Origin: Caryophanales bacterium
GTDB lineage: Bacteria > Bacillota > Bacilli > Bacillales > DSM-4216
DNA length: 45,535 nt
Reading direction: 5' to 3'
Assembly: GCA_014896555.1 (NCBI GenBank)
Contig: JADBKC010000006.1
Coordinates: forward strand, 1 to 45,535
The notes under the pieces were generated by a model that was not told the DNA's origin, made no database searches, and saw only the letters and a program-made list of their open reading frames with translations. Positions within the stretch are counted from its first letter, which is position 1. Every line of letters begins with the position of its first letter. Positions 34,681-44,168 of the stretch are shown here, in pieces. The translations under genes and the position numbers were made by a program.

Positions 34681-35456
34681 TGACTGCTTGGCTCGATTTA
34701 ACAAAAAAGGAATTCAGACTGGGACTTCCTGCATTTATTTTCTCCTTGATCGTTCTGGTCGGGATCTTCGCCATTAGTGCCATCATTGGCCTATCGATTA
34801 ACTTAATGTGGGAAACTTTAACGATTGGGGCGTTTGCTGCGGTTGCTCTTCATGGCTTTTATTTAGCCTACTACCTGCTTTACAGCCTGGATGTAGAGCG
34901 AAAACGAATGCATTTGTGGCTCCATAATCCGCTGCCGATCGTACAACTCTTGTTGGCGAAAATCGTTTCTGGTCTTTCCTATATGTTCATTACCTTCATT
35001 ACTGCAGCAATCGTATTATGGCAAGCTCACGAAAACAGCATGGTGTTTATCCATTTAAGTGAATGGCTGCCTCCCCTTTTGTTGTCAGTAATCACTTTAC
35101 TCACAAAAACGTTATTACTAGGGTGTACCTATTTGTTCTTTTGGACGGTTTTTATGGCATTAAGCAAAACGTATAATGATTTTCTTAGTTTTGTGTTGAC
35201 ATTCTTATTTTTTCTCGTCGTCGTATCGCTTTTCAATACAGTTAAAGGTGTATCCTTCTTATTCGATTGGGGGGCGGTTAACAGCGAAAGTGTGCTTTCA
35301 TGGTTTGAGTTTAGCACTTCAAATGAAATCCATAGTTTTAAAATCCAAGAAACATCAACCGTTTTTTACATCGGTCATTTCGTACGGGATCTCGTATTGG
35401 CTGGCTTGTTTTTTGTCGGCGGTTGCTGGATTCTTGATCGCAAAGTTGAGGTATAA
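34681..35456 (+). CDS. ABC transporter membrane subunit
   Basis: The ATG at 34681 follows AGGAGGAAGA. The 258-residue protein has about six hydrophobic segments (for example FIFSLIVLVGIFAISAIIGL and FVLTFLFFLVVVSLF) and little else, like the permeases of YtrB/YtrC-type exporters. It is the first gene of a three-gene operon with a GntR regulator and an ATPase. Such units in Bacillus respond to cell-wall-active antibiotics or bacteriocins, but the substrate here is not known. Confidence 0.8.
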
Positions 35457-35459
35457 TCG

Positions 35460-35840
35460 ATGTCTGATATATTCCATTGTGCAGAGCCGATTTATTTACA
35501 ATTAGCGGAACGTATAAAACGGCAAATCGTTCGTGGTGAATTACAACTTGGTGAAAAGCTCCCCTCAGTACGTGATATGGGACTTGAGGTGAACGTGAAT
35601 CCGAATACGGTACAGCGAACATACCGAGAACTAGAGGGGTTGAAAATTGTGGAGACCAAACGAGGTCAAGGAACATTTGTTACAGTCGATGAGCAAGTTC
35701 TCCAGGCGATCCGGGAGGAAATGAAGGAAAAGGAAATATCCCATTTTGTACATGTAATGCGGGAAATGGGGTATTCTGACGACGAAATGAAAGCAGAGCT
35801 AGATTCTTATTTGACCGAGAAAGGAGCATCTGAGCAATGA
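35460..35840 (+). CDS. GntR-family (YtrA subfamily) regulator
   Basis: The 126-residue protein has an N-terminal winged helix (EPIYLQLAERIKRQIVRGEL, LPSVRDMGLEVNVNPNTVQR and RGQGTFVT) and only a short helical tail, as in YtrA-type GntR proteins that sit with ABC transporters. It starts 3 bp after the permease stop and overlaps the ATPase gene by four bases (ATGA). It probably represses its own operon through the AGTGTA/TACACT repeat upstream. Confidence 0.92.
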   Translation: MSDIFHCAEPIYLQLAERIKRQIVRGELQLGEKLPSVRDMGLEVNVNPNTVQRTYRELEGLKIVETKRGQGTFVTVDEQVLQAIREEMKEKEISHFVHVMREMGYSDDEMKAELDSYLTEKGASEQ

Positions 35841-36526
35841 TTTTGTTTCAACAAGTAACGAAAAAATATCGTCAAAAAGTAGCATTGCATAAAGTGGACT
35901 TAAAGCTTACACGGGGGAAAATCATCGGACTGGTCGGTGAAAACGGGAGTGGAAAATCAACGATGCTGAAGTTAATCGCCGGCCTCGCTTATCCGACGAG
36001 AGGAGAAGTGCTCGTTAATGGGAGCAAGGCGAATCGCCGTGTGGCCTCCACCGTCTCCTATTTATCAGAGCTGGATGAGTATTATCGATTTTATAACGTG
36101 GAACAAATGATTGAATTTTATGCTAGTCAATTTCCTGATTTTGATCTGAAAAAGGCCTATGAAATTTCAACATTTATGAAGCTCGATCCGGAAAGCAAGC
36201 TGAAAGAGCTGTCAAAAGGAAACCGCGGTCGTTTAAAAATCGTGCTGTCCCTTGCGCGCAACGCCCCAATTATCCTGATGGATGAACCACTTTCAGGACT
36301 GGACCCGATGGTACGTAAATCGATCGTCAAAGGACTGATTTCCTTTATCGATCTAGAAAAACAGCTCGTTTTGATCACCACTCATGAGATCCGAGAAGTA
36401 GAAAACATCTTAGATGAGGTGATCGCGATAAAAGACGGTACGATCATTGGCCATCATAACGTGGAGCAACTGCGAGAAGAGCAAAATCTCGGAATCGTCG
36501 ATTGGATGTCAACTATTTATGAATAA
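35837..36526 (+). CDS. ABC transporter ATP-binding subunit
   Basis: The 229-residue ATPase shows Walker A GENGSGKST (about 35-43), a signature LSKGNRGRLK (a degenerate LSGGQ typical of the YtrB/YhcG group), Walker B IILMDEPLSGLDP and switch His in ITTHEIRE. It partners the permease encoded first in this operon and probably once also a second permease, whose remains follow it. Confidence 0.92.
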   Translation: MILFQQVTKKYRQKVALHKVDLKLTRGKIIGLVGENGSGKSTMLKLIAGLAYPTRGEVLVNGSKANRRVASTVSYLSELDEYYRFYNVEQMIEFYASQFPDFDLKKAYEISTFMKLDPESKLKELSKGNRGRLKIVLSLARNAPIILMDEPLSGLDPMVRKSIVKGLISFIDLEKQLVLITTHEIREVENILDEVIAIKDGTIIGHHNVEQLREEQNLGIVDWMSTIYE

Positions 36527-36629
36527 GGCATTTCTCTTTTGAGGTGTTTTGCCAAATCACCAATATTAATCTAGCTCAATTAAACTTTTATCCTGGAATT
36601 TTTTTGAAAGAAGGATGCCTATCTAACCA

Positions 36630-36914
36630 TTAGCTTCTCTACCGCTCGCTTCATTACAGCTATGGTTGGCCTTTAATTGGAGAAGCTTCGGACTCCCTCT
36701 TACAGTAAACATTGCCTTGACGATCCCGGTCTTAATGGTTAGTTAGACTCCGTATGCATTTTACTATCCATGGGCTTAGCCCTCGATGATGATGTCTCCA
36801 GCCTATAAACTTTTTAGACCTTCCTACGAAGAATTGTTCGCAGTATTTAGCGTATTACATATTCTTTTTACTACTTTAGGGTTGCTCCACTTTAGAAGAA
36901 AAGAATTTGAGTAA
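36630..36914 (+). pseudogene. decayed permease after the ABC operon
   Basis: One frame reads GLPLTVNIALTIPVLMVS, stop, TPYAFYYPWA, stop, then MMMSPAYKLFRPSYEELFAV and FSVLHILFTTLGLLHFRRKE to a normal stop at 36912-36914. Hydrophobic segments of the right length and the basic end suggest the C-terminal half of an ABC permease. Two in-frame stop codons show that it is dead. The 5' half is not recognisable. Confidence 0.55.
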
Positions 36915-37106
36915 GCCCGAGTTTTACTTGTGAATATACATGTCTCAGTTGAGAATACGTTGATCTTCTCGTAGTAGAAGAAACAGCGATTGAATTGGCT
37001 GTAAGAGGATTAAAAAAATAGGACTGGGAACTACTTTGAGGAACCCTTGCAATTTGAATACGCTTACTTCAATCGCATGGAATTATTTCTCCCACAAAAG
37101 CTTGAC

Positions 37107-37320
37107 TCAAGCTAAACTTTTTTCCTCTGTCTCTGGAAGAAGAGTCAATTGCGTGTTGTAATTTTCAGTAGTGATCTTTTGAATGCTCATAAAAATCGTC
37201 CTTTCTGGAATGTTGTGTGGTAACTTCATTTTACTAGAAAGGACGATTTTTTGTGCTCTTTTTTTACAAAAATGAAAGGGGCGTCAAAAAGTTAGTTACC
37301 TTGACTTTTTGGACAGCCCC
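37107..37320 (-). mobile_element. transposon end remnant
   Basis: The outer end carries an inverted repeat around 37278-37320 (ggggcgtcaaaaagt and actttttggacagcccc), like the termini of several Bacillus IS elements. Inside, a 16-bp perfect inverted repeat (37191-37206 and 37236-37251) includes an AAAGGAC ribosome-binding site before an ATG at 37190. That starts a 27-codon frame (MSIQKITTENYNTQLTLLPE) and then stops. It looks like the first part of a truncated transposase gene; IS1182-like is a guess. The sequence between 36915 and 37106 shows nothing else. Confidence 0.5.
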
Positions 37321-37342
37321 TACTAATGTTAGTATGTTTTGA

Positions 37343-38218
37343 TTATTGCGATTCATCCCAATATTTTATAAGTGCTTGCGTTCCACTTAATTCTTCTCCT
37401 TTCGCCGACAGTTCCTCATACATTTGCTTGGCCAGCGAAAGTCCCGGAAGTGAAAGATTCATTTTTTCCGCTTCTTCCAGAGCAATCTTCATATCTTTTA
37501 TAAAGTGTTTGATATAAAATCCCGGTTCAAAGTCTTTTTTTAATATACGGGGAGCCAAATGGGACAAAGACCAGCTCCCGGCTGCTCCAGTGGAGATGCT
37601 TTTTAGAACCATCTCCGGGTCCAATCCCGCTTTTTTCGCATAAATAAGCGATTCACACACACCAATCATATTAGTAGCAATAGCAATCTGATTGCACATT
37701 TTCGTATGTTGTCCGGAGCCGGCTTTCCCTTGGTAAACAATATTATTTCCTAAAACGTTTAAAAGATCTTGAACCCGTTCAAAAATTTCTTTATCTCCTC
37801 CGACCATGATGGCAAGCGTCCCGTTTCTAGCGCCGATATCCCCTCCGGAAACAGGGGCATCTAATGTATAGATTCCTTTCGATTGGGCTGTTTGATAAAT
37901 GTGTACAGCCAACGATGGCTTGGAAGTGGTCATATCGATAAAAATTTGTTCACTTCGGCCGTTTTCAATCAGTCCGTTTTCAGATAAATAAACTTCTTCC
38001 ACATCACTTGGCATACCGACTATCGTAAAAACGATGTCCGTCTGTTTCACCAATTCTTTCGGACTGTTCGCCCATTTTGCTCCATTCTCCAACAGCTCTT
38101 TTGCTTTTTCCTTTGTCCGGTTATACACCACCAGCGGATAGCCAGCCGCCAAAATATGTCCGGCCATACTTTTCCCCATTACTCCTGTTCCAATAAAACC
38201 GACAATTGGCTTCGTCAT
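37343..38218 (-). CDS. ykwC: YkwC-type NAD-dependent oxidoreductase
   Basis: This is a beta-hydroxyacid dehydrogenase family protein (like 3-hydroxyisobutyrate or tartronate semialdehyde reductase). The ATG at 38218, behind AGGAGG, gives 291 residues. The Rossmann motif is FIGTGVMGKSMAGHIL, substrate-binding DAPVSGGDIGARNGTLAIMV, and the catalytic Lys lies in GSGQHTKMCNQIA. It corresponds to B. subtilis YkwC, which lies in the same ptsHI-patA interval. The physiological substrate is not known. The frame is open further upstream, but no start there has a ribosome-binding site. Confidence 0.85.
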   Translation of the reverse strand: MTKPIVGFIGTGVMGKSMAGHILAAGYPLVVYNRTKEKAKELLENGAKWANSPKELVKQTDIVFTIVGMPSDVEEVYLSENGLIENGRSEQIFIDMTTSKPSLAVHIYQTAQSKGIYTLDAPVSGGDIGARNGTLAIMVGGDKEIFERVQDLLNVLGNNIVYQGKAGSGQHTKMCNQIAIATNMIGVCESLIYAKKAGLDPEMVLKSISTGAAGSWSLSHLAPRILKKDFEPGFYIKHFIKDMKIALEEAEKMNLSLPGLSLAKQMYEELSAKGEELSGTQALIKYWDESQ

Positions 38219-38483
38219 CTCCCTCCTGATTGCCAAAATCCATATAAACGGATAGACTACCACAAGCAGAGTGATTGAAACTTTCAAGACCTTTACATCA
38301 TGAATTCCGTGGGTCTGTCTAGTACTAGAGGACATTTAAAAATATAGAAGATTCTTGCAAATCTATCTGGATACCCGTTTATAAAAATGGATTTCGCAAC
38401 CAGGTATTCACCTCCCTCGTTTATTGTAAAATGGTCTGAACCTTTCCATCATAAAGTTAACCACCTTTGTATACCGAAAAAAA

Positions 38484-38507
38484 GAAGACCTGTTTCAACA
38501 GGCCTTC
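38484..38507 (-). terminator. strong terminator downstream of SDR gene
   Basis: On the minus strand GAAGGCCTGT-TGAA-ACAGGTCTTC is followed by seven T's. It is about 200 bp past the SDR stop. A 65-codon frame (38506-38703) that overlaps the SDR stop as TAATG fills the space, but has no ribosome-binding site of its own and is doubtful. The remainder of the gap up to ykwC (38219-38483) holds no other gene I can support. Confidence 0.8.
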
Positions 38508-38702
38508 AAAAGAAAAGGGGGTTGTGAGTGAGAATCTTTAAAATTCTTCTTTCCTCATTAAAATTCCCCCTTTTTTCTTTTTTTAAACATGTTTTTACAA
38601 AACATGAGCCTGTTTTTAAAAGATCGCTTTCTCCTCCGTCAATACGATATATCTTCCAATTTTTACACTCATTCGTCAAAGCGAAACGAATTTGAAAAAA
38701 CA

Positions 38703-39488
38703 TTAAATGGATCGAACCATGCCACCGTCGACTAAGAAGCTGCTGCCTGTCATATATGTATTAGCTTCTGAAGCTAAAAACGCGACCACATTGGCAAATT
38801 CCTGCGGTTTTCCGTATCTGCCGAGAGGAATCTTGCTTTTCATGATTTTTGACATTTCTTCTATGGAGATTCCTTGTTTTTCGGCGCCAATCTTATCCAG
38901 CTCGATAATTCTATCTGTCGCAATGCGCCCAGGAGCAACCGTGTTCACTAAAATATTGTATGGTGCAAGTTCAATAGCAAGCGTTTTGGAAAGCCCTACT
39001 ATTCCTGTCCGGAATGTATTCGATAAGATTAAACCAGGAATTGGCTCTTTAATAGAAGAAGAAGCAATATTGATGATTTTTCCGCCATTTTGTTTTAAGT
39101 AAGGTAAAGCAGCTCGAATCATTCTTATATAGGAAAGCAAATTCAATTCAAACGCTTTTTGCCACATATCATCCGTCATTTCTTCAAATGTACCGGACGT
39201 CGGTCCACCCGCATTGTTGACCAAAATATCGACTCCGCCAAAAACGTCTACCGTTCGTTGGACAAGATGTTGAATATCAGCAGGTTTTGTCACATCGCAA
39301 GTTGTCCATTCTACCCGGCCAGGCAATGTTTCGTCCCATTTTTGTTTTAGATCTTTCAGCTTTTGTTCACTTCTGCTGGAAATCATGACATTGGCTCCGT
39401 TAGCCGCAAGCTCCTCCGCAATGGCTTTTCCCAGTCCTTGACTAGAAGCGGCGACGATCGCATTTTTCCCTTCTAATCCTAGTTGCAA
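38703..39488 (-). CDS. short-chain dehydrogenase/reductase
   Basis: A TTG at 39488 with GGGAGGG upstream is the likely start, giving 261 residues that begin MQLGLEGKNAIVAASSQGLG. The cofactor-binding motif is ASSQGLGKAIAEEL, followed by NNAGG. The catalytic Ser lies in NIASSSIKEP; at the usual YxxxK site the sequence has SNTFRTGIVGLSK, with Phe/Thr in place of Tyr. The C-terminal part ends with SSFLVDGGM. Substrate unknown; the altered active-site tyrosine suggests changed or no oxidoreductase activity, as in some 3-oxoacyl-ACP reductase-like proteins of Bacillus. Confidence 0.85.
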   Translation of the reverse strand: MQLGLEGKNAIVAASSQGLGKAIAEELAANGANVMISSRSEQKLKDLKQKWDETLPGRVEWTTCDVTKPADIQHLVQRTVDVFGGVDILVNNAGGPTSGTFEEMTDDMWQKAFELNLLSYIRMIRAALPYLKQNGGKIINIASSSIKEPIPGLILSNTFRTGIVGLSKTLAIELAPYNILVNTVAPGRIATDRIIELDKIGAEKQGISIEEMSKIMKSKIPLGRYGKPQEFANVVAFLASEANTYMTGSSFLVDGGMVRSI

Positions 39489-39669
39489 ACAGAATCCCTC
39501 CCTTAACCAAAGTACTTTTATTATAAAACATGCAAAATTTTCTTGCATATTTTTCGCTCAATAACGTTCGAATCACTATCTATCCCGTGTACCATTAAAT
39601 GAAACGAAACAACATCTAATATTTGTGGAAAATGGTCCGCCCTCGCATCCATTCCCCGAGACAAAAAAA

Positions 39670-39697
39670 GAGGCTGGAACGTTTTAAATCCAGCCTC
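39670..39697 (-). terminator. ptsHI terminator
   Basis: On the minus strand GAGGCTGGA and TCCAGCCTC form a 9-bp stem followed by seven T's, about 100 bp beyond the ptsI stop. Confidence 0.85.
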
Positions 39698-39794
39698 CAT
39701 AAATAAAGGGGGGAATGAAAATAAAAATCTAAGTTGAGCATTCGTGTGGCGTTTAACATATTTACCCCTGATCAAGAGCTTTTGCAGTTTATTG

Positions 39795-41519
39795 CTATTT
39801 TGATAAAGGCACCGCATTTTGAACAAGTTCTACTACTTCAGAAGTAGTTCGTTTATTCAAAGCTTCAGAAGCCAATTGTTCCATTTCAGATCGATTTAAC
39901 TTTTTCATAAGAGACCGAGCTTTTAGAATGGATGTGGCACTCATGGAAAATTCATCAAGACCGAGGCCAAGCAAAAGTGGAATGGCGATCTCATCTCCTG
40001 CCATTTCCCCGCACATGCCTGCCCATTTTCCTTCTTTATGAGCGGCATCGATGACCATTTTCACAAGCCGTAAAATCGCCGGGTTGTACGGTTGATACAA
40101 ATAGGATACGCGTTCATTCATACGGTCTGCTGCCAGCGTATATTGAATTAAATCGTTCGTCCCTATACTAAAAAAGTCTACTTCTTTTGCAAATTGATCT
40201 GCCATTACAGCCGTTGACGGAATTTCCACCATAATGCCTACTTCAATCGTATCCGATACCTTCGTTCCATTCTGAAGCAATTTTTCTTTTTCTTCTTCTA
40301 AAATGGCTTTTGCTTCGCGAAATTCATTAATGGTTGCAATCATTGGGAACATAATTTTCAAATTCCCATATACACTTGCTCGCAGCAATGCTCGAAGCTG
40401 TGAACGGAATAGATCTTGATCTTCCAAGCACAAGCGAATAGCCCGGAATCCTAAAAACGGATTCATTTCTTTTGGAAGATTTAAATATGGGAGTTCTTTA
40501 TCTCCTCCAATATCAAGTGTGCGAACAACGACTGGCTTTCCATTTAAGCCTTCCAATACCGTTTTATACGCTTCGAATTGTTCATCTTCGGACGGCAGCT
40601 GATCTCGTCCCATATATAGAAATTCAGTACGAAACAGGCCAACCCCTTCTCCTCCATTATTGATAACGCCTTCTATATCTTTCGGCGTTCCAATATTGGC
40701 CACGAGTTCCACTTGATGGCCATCGCTGGAGTATGTTTTTTCATTCTTCAATTTGGCCCATTCTGCTTTTTCCTTCGCATATTGTGCTGCTTTGTTTTGA
40801 TAGGTTTCAATGACTTCAGGAACAGGATTGATATGCACTTCTCCACTTATGCCGTCTACGATGACTAAATCGCCATTTTGGATTTCTTTTGTTGCATCCT
40901 TTGTCCCCACAACAGCTGGTATTTCCATTGAACGCGACATGATAGCAGAGTGTGAAGTTCTTCCCCCTACATCGGTCGTAAATCCTTTAACGAATTGTCG
41001 GTTCAATTGAGCCGTATCAGAAGGAGTCAAATCTTCTGCCACGATGATGACTTCTTCCGCAATCAAGCTTGGATTCGGCAGCTCCACTCCTAATAAATGA
41101 GAGAGAACACGCTTCGTTACATCACGAATGTCAGCTGCCCGTTCTTTCATATATTCATTTTCCATGTTTTCAAACATGGAAACAAACATATCGGCTGTTT
41201 CTTTTAAAGCAAATTCAGCATTTACTTTTTCATTGATGATTCTGTCTTTAATAGAGCACGTCAATTCAGGATCGCTTAATACAAGAAGATGAGCTTCAAA
41301 AATAGAAGCTTTTTCTTCCCCCAACTCTTTTTTGGCATGTTCCCGGATCGTTTCAAGCTCGCTTTGAGATTGACGGATTGCTTCTTCAAAGCGGTTCACT
41401 TCTTCTTCAGGGCTATGAATGTCTTTTCTTTCTACTTTTAAGTCGGGTTCCACTAAACGGTATGCTTTCGCAATCGCAATCCCGTTTGATGCTGCGATTC
41501 CTTTTAAAATAGTGGACAT
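39795..41519 (-). CDS. ptsI: PTS enzyme I
   Basis: Enzyme I takes phosphate from phosphoenolpyruvate and passes it to HPr. The 574-residue protein is full length. The phosphorylated His lies in [13 protein letters not shown] (about 190), the swivelling domain in VVGTKDA, and the PEP-binding barrel has [26 protein letters not shown], and the active-site Cys in MCGEMAGD. Its ATG overlaps the ptsH stop by one base, as usual. The upstream ptsG of B. subtilis is not in front of ptsH here. Confidence 0.97.
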   Translation of the reverse strand: MSTILKGIAASNGIAIAKAYRLVEPDLKVERKDIHSPEEEVNRFEEAIRQSQSELETIREHAKKELGEEKASIFEAHLLVLSDPELTCSIKDRIINEKVNAEFALKETADMFVSMFENMENEYMKERAADIRDVTKRVLSHLLGVELPNPSLIAEEVIIVAEDLTPSDTAQLNRQFVKGFTTDVGGRTSHSAIMSRSMEIPAVVGTKDATKEIQNGDLVIVDGISGEVHINPVPEVIETYQNKAAQYAKEKAEWAKLKNEKTYSSDGHQVELVANIGTPKDIEGVINNGGEGVGLFRTEFLYMGRDQLPSEDEQFEAYKTVLEGLNGKPVVVRTLDIGGDKELPYLNLPKEMNPFLGFRAIRLCLEDQDLFRSQLRALLRASVYGNLKIMFPMIATINEFREAKAILEEEKEKLLQNGTKVSDTIEVGIMVEIPSTAVMADQFAKEVDFFSIGTNDLIQYTLAADRMNERVSYLYQPYNPAILRLVKMVIDAAHKEGKWAGMCGEMAGDEIAIPLLLGLGLDEFSMSATSILKARSLMKKLNRSEMEQLASEALNKRTTSEVVELVQNAVPLSK

Positions 41520-41785
41520 TATTCTGCCAAACCTTCTTTTTTCATAGTTTCTTCAATCGTTTTCAATGCATCCGCTTCATCGCTTCCTTCTGCGGAAATC
41601 GTAATTTGGGCGCCTTTTCCGATTCCCAGTGCCATAACACCCATGATGGATTTCAAGTTCACTTTTTTCCCATTATATTCAAGCTGCACATCGCTAGAAA
41701 ATTTGCTGGCAGTTTGGACTAATTTAGTTGCTGGACGAGCATGGATTCCTGTTTCATCAATAACGGTAAATTGTTTTTGCACCAT
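41519..41785 (-). CDS. ptsH: phosphocarrier protein HPr
   Basis: HPr carries phosphate from enzyme I to sugar-specific PTS enzymes and, when phosphorylated at Ser46, is the CcpA corepressor. The 88-residue protein has His15 in [13 protein letters not shown] and Ser46 in [18 protein letters not shown], with the normal length. AAGGAGAC lies before the ATG. The 600-bp gap upstream contains no complete gene; one short frame (about 42138-42250 on the plus strand, TIADRFLPNALDAIRTILKS) is protein-like and may be a remnant. Confidence 0.97.
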   Translation of the reverse strand: MVQKQFTVIDETGIHARPATKLVQTASKFSSDVQLEYNGKKVNLKSIMGVMALGIGKGAQITISAEGSDEADALKTIEETMKKEGLAE

Positions 41786-42401
41786 TTATCATCGTCTCCT
41801 TTACTGTTTCGTCATCAATACATTAACGAATCTTTCTTCATTCGTCAATACTGGTCTATACAACATGAAAATTCAATACCAATTCCCCCATGAAAGAATA
41901 TCATGGAAAGCTGGAAAGTGACAATAAAGAAAGATTATCTTTTCTTATAATATTTTAAATAAGTGAATGTTATTTCTTTGGGATATCTTTCAATCCCCAA
42001 ATCACTAAGTTATTTTCCAAATCTCTCTCCCTCTGTTTTATCATATGGTTTCACTTGTGACAAATTGGAAAACCCGCTTTAATATAACGAACACGTTAAT
42101 TGTTTTCGAATATTGGAAAAAACAATGGCTCAAACGTTCATGGAACGAACGATTTTGCTCTTACAATTGCGGATCGATTTCTTCCGAATGCATTAGATGC
42201 CATACGTACAATTTTGAAATCAACATTGGTTTATGGCTCTCTGTTCTGAAATGGGACTATACCACAATGTTTTTGCAAATTACATTGATATAAAGGATAA
42301 GAATTGTGCTTTCTGTATCTTTTTCAAGACGCTGTGATCAATAGCGGCTTCTTTCCATTTTCCACAAAAGAACATAAAAAAATAAACCCTATAAAAGAAG
42401 T
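41786..42401. other. gap upstream of ptsH
   Basis: About 600 bp without a complete gene. It should contain the ptsH promoter, but I could not pick one confidently. A short plus-strand frame reads TIADRFLPNALDAIRTILKS, which may be decayed coding sequence. Confidence 0.35.
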
Positions 42402-42578
42402 CTAGGATTTTGAAATTACAAACTGTTTGTCATATTCATTTAATAACATATCAAGTTCTTTGCTTAGTTTTATCGTCTCTTCGCTGTTTAACCCTTTTTC
42501 AATCCCGACCGCGATCATCGCGATTCTTTTTTCTTCAATTAACTGGATGAGTAATGCCGGGGAACGGTTTGTATTCAC
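42402..42578 (-). CDS. Spo0E-family aspartyl-phosphate phosphatase
   Basis: This 58-residue protein starts at GTG and has the Spo0E signature: LIQLIEEKRIAMIAVG and SEETIKLSKELDMLLNEYDK, where SxxLD is the conserved active motif. Members dephosphorylate Spo0A-P and delay sporulation. It is the sort of short gene easily missed, and it indicates an endospore-former. A weak GGTGA lies upstream of the GTG. Confidence 0.85.
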   Translation of the reverse strand: MNTNRSPALLIQLIEEKRIAMIAVGIEKGLNSEETIKLSKELDMLLNEYDKQFVISKS

Positions 42579-42714
42579 ATTTGGTCACCACATTTCGAAA
42601 TTTTTCCCCAAAAAATACAAGGCTTTCACCTACAATAGATTACTATATTATTGATAATTTTACAATCAATGACATTGTGAAATTATGTATTTTTTTACAA
42701 TATTTGATAATCTA

Positions 42715-42873
42715 GTGAAACTTCCTTCAGTGAAGTGTTCTGATACCCACTGGAAGTTAGTTGAACTAATCGGGCATTTAGAGGCAGTTGCTAACACAAG
42801 CTCTTCTTTTGTTCTTCTATTATCCTTAAGGTAGAGGTTACTGCCTCTTCATGCGGGAACGAGTGAAACTTCC
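42715..42873. repeat. structured repeat element, possibly RNA or IS200/605-like remnant
   Basis: The direct repeat gtgaaacttcc occurs at 42715-42725 and 42863-42873. Inside are gaggcagt (42781-42788) and its inverse actgcctc (42840-42847), and a small hairpin cttcagtgaag near 42726-42736 with ggaag after it. The stretch has no open frame and looks like a folded RNA or the non-coding end of an IS200/IS605-type element. The identity is unknown. Confidence 0.4.
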
Positions 42874-42971
42874 ACCAGCCAGGTTTAGGATTAGGATGAC
42901 CGCTCCGTCAAAAGACCTTTTACAAAGGCGAACGGGCGCGTTTGAACAGTTGTGAAATATTTTTGAAGAAA

Positions 42972-43166
42972 TTACTTTCGCGGTTCTTTTTCATAATGAA
43001 ACAACACATCTCCCCCTCTTTGGGCAGCTCCTCGAAAATGCTTGAAATCCGGCCGCTTAACAAGGTAAGAGCGAAACTCCATAAAATTTTCTTTTTTCAC
43101 TAAATATTCGCGAATTTCTCCGCTTTTCAGCTTGTCCAAAATGGATTGAATTTCTTCTTCCTTCAA
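42972..43166 (-). CDS. small hypothetical protein
   Basis: A TTG at 43166 with AGGGGTG upstream gives 64 residues; a GTG at 43175 is an alternative. The product is charged and soluble: KEEEIQSILDKLKSGEIREY, then LVKRPDFKHFRGAAQRGGDV. Helical N-terminal half and basic C-terminal half look like a real Bacillus small protein, but the family is not recognised. The 500 bp upstream of it to ykvS (43167-43674) contain nothing I can identify. Confidence 0.65.
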   Translation of the reverse strand: MKEEEIQSILDKLKSGEIREYLVKKENFMEFRSYLVKRPDFKHFRGAAQRGGDVLFHYEKEPRK

Positions 43167-43674
43167 AAGAATCACCCCTATTCTTGCTTATCTGCCAAAT
43201 TCTTTCATTGTTTATAGGCCAGTAAGAGCGCAATAGGTTCAAATCTTTTTCAGTTAAAAGCAAAAAAGGAGCCCGATAGCGAAAGTATCGATAGGTGCAC
43301 TTATTCAAGTGTATACATAATGAATTTAAGTAATCTTTTCTTTTTTCTTACTCATTATCAATTCTTCTTTACTAAGACGTTATCAACATAATTGTCAGAG
43401 TGAAAGAGTCCCTTTAGACAATAGTGTTTTTTAAACAAAGTTATTATAAGACGATTGTTTCCAAAATGCTATAAAAAAAGATTATTGAAAAATATACATT
43501 TTTATACTAAAAGACTTTACCTTTTCAGTCTTATAAGGCAAACTAGTATTAATTATTTTCCACATCTTGCAAGCGGGGATGCTGACTTGCAGTGGTTTAA
43601 GCTCGCCTTATGTGAATCGCACTCCGCTATTAGCGTAGACCTAGTTTTGACTATAATTATAAGGAGAGAGGGTT

Positions 43675-43854
43675 ATGATCAAAGCGGAAGTAGGGAATAT
43701 CATTGAGTTTAAAGGCGGATTGAGAGGGATAGTCGAGAAGGTGAACGAAAATTCGGTGATCGTCGATTTAACTTATATGGAAAACTTCAGAGAGTTGGAT
43801 TTGGAAGAAAAAACAGTGGTAAATCATAAAAATTATACGATTGTGCATGAATAG
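43675..43854 (+). CDS. ykvS: YkvS family protein (DUF2187)
   Basis: The 59-residue protein starts MIKAEVGNIIEFKGGLRGIV and continues VEKVNENSVIVDLTYMENF; this is the DUF2187/YkvS pattern, a small beta-barrel-like protein of unknown function. AAGGAGAG lies 6 bases before the ATG. In B. subtilis ykvS is in the same neighbourhood, just before ptsGHI. Confidence 0.85.
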   Translation: MIKAEVGNIIEFKGGLRGIVEKVNENSVIVDLTYMENFRELDLEEKTVVNHKNYTIVHE

Positions 43855-43876
43855 CCGTTGTCTTTTCTAATTTTGA

Positions 43877-44041
43877 TTCCAAGGTTTTGAATCGAAAGAC
43901 TGGGACCATCCTATCCATGAAGCAAGGCGTCTTTTTGAAAGCAGTCCGCTGTATCTTTTTTGTGCTCCATTTTTTACAAAAAAGGATTTTGAACCGAATT
44001 TGAAAAGAAATTGTAAATCATCTGAAGCTGATTTCCTATAA
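43877..44041 (+). pseudogene. protein-like remnant between ykvS and lipoprotein gene
   Basis: A frame without start codon reads FQGFESKDWDHPIHEARRLF, ESSPLYLFCAPFFTKKDFEP and NLKRNCKSSEADFL to a stop. The composition is protein-like over 54 codons, so it is likely the end of a lost gene. Not recognised. Confidence 0.3.
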
Positions 44042-44168
44042 AATAGAATCAGGAGCTGAAATGGGCAATGTATTTTCATTGAGATTTCCGTTTCTCAATG
44101 CCTAATACGAAAAATACAAATCTCATACACTGCTAGTTATACAACCAAAAGATAGAGGAGGAATTTGC

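Noticed and set aside
34681-36526. GntR-ABC operon as LanFEG immunity
   Set aside because: It is over 20 kb from the lan genes, has its own YtrA-type regulator, and the ATPase lacks features specific to LanF that I could name.
38506-38703. 65-codon frame after the SDR gene
   Set aside because: No ribosome-binding site and no recognisable sequence; kept only as a note in the terminator entry.
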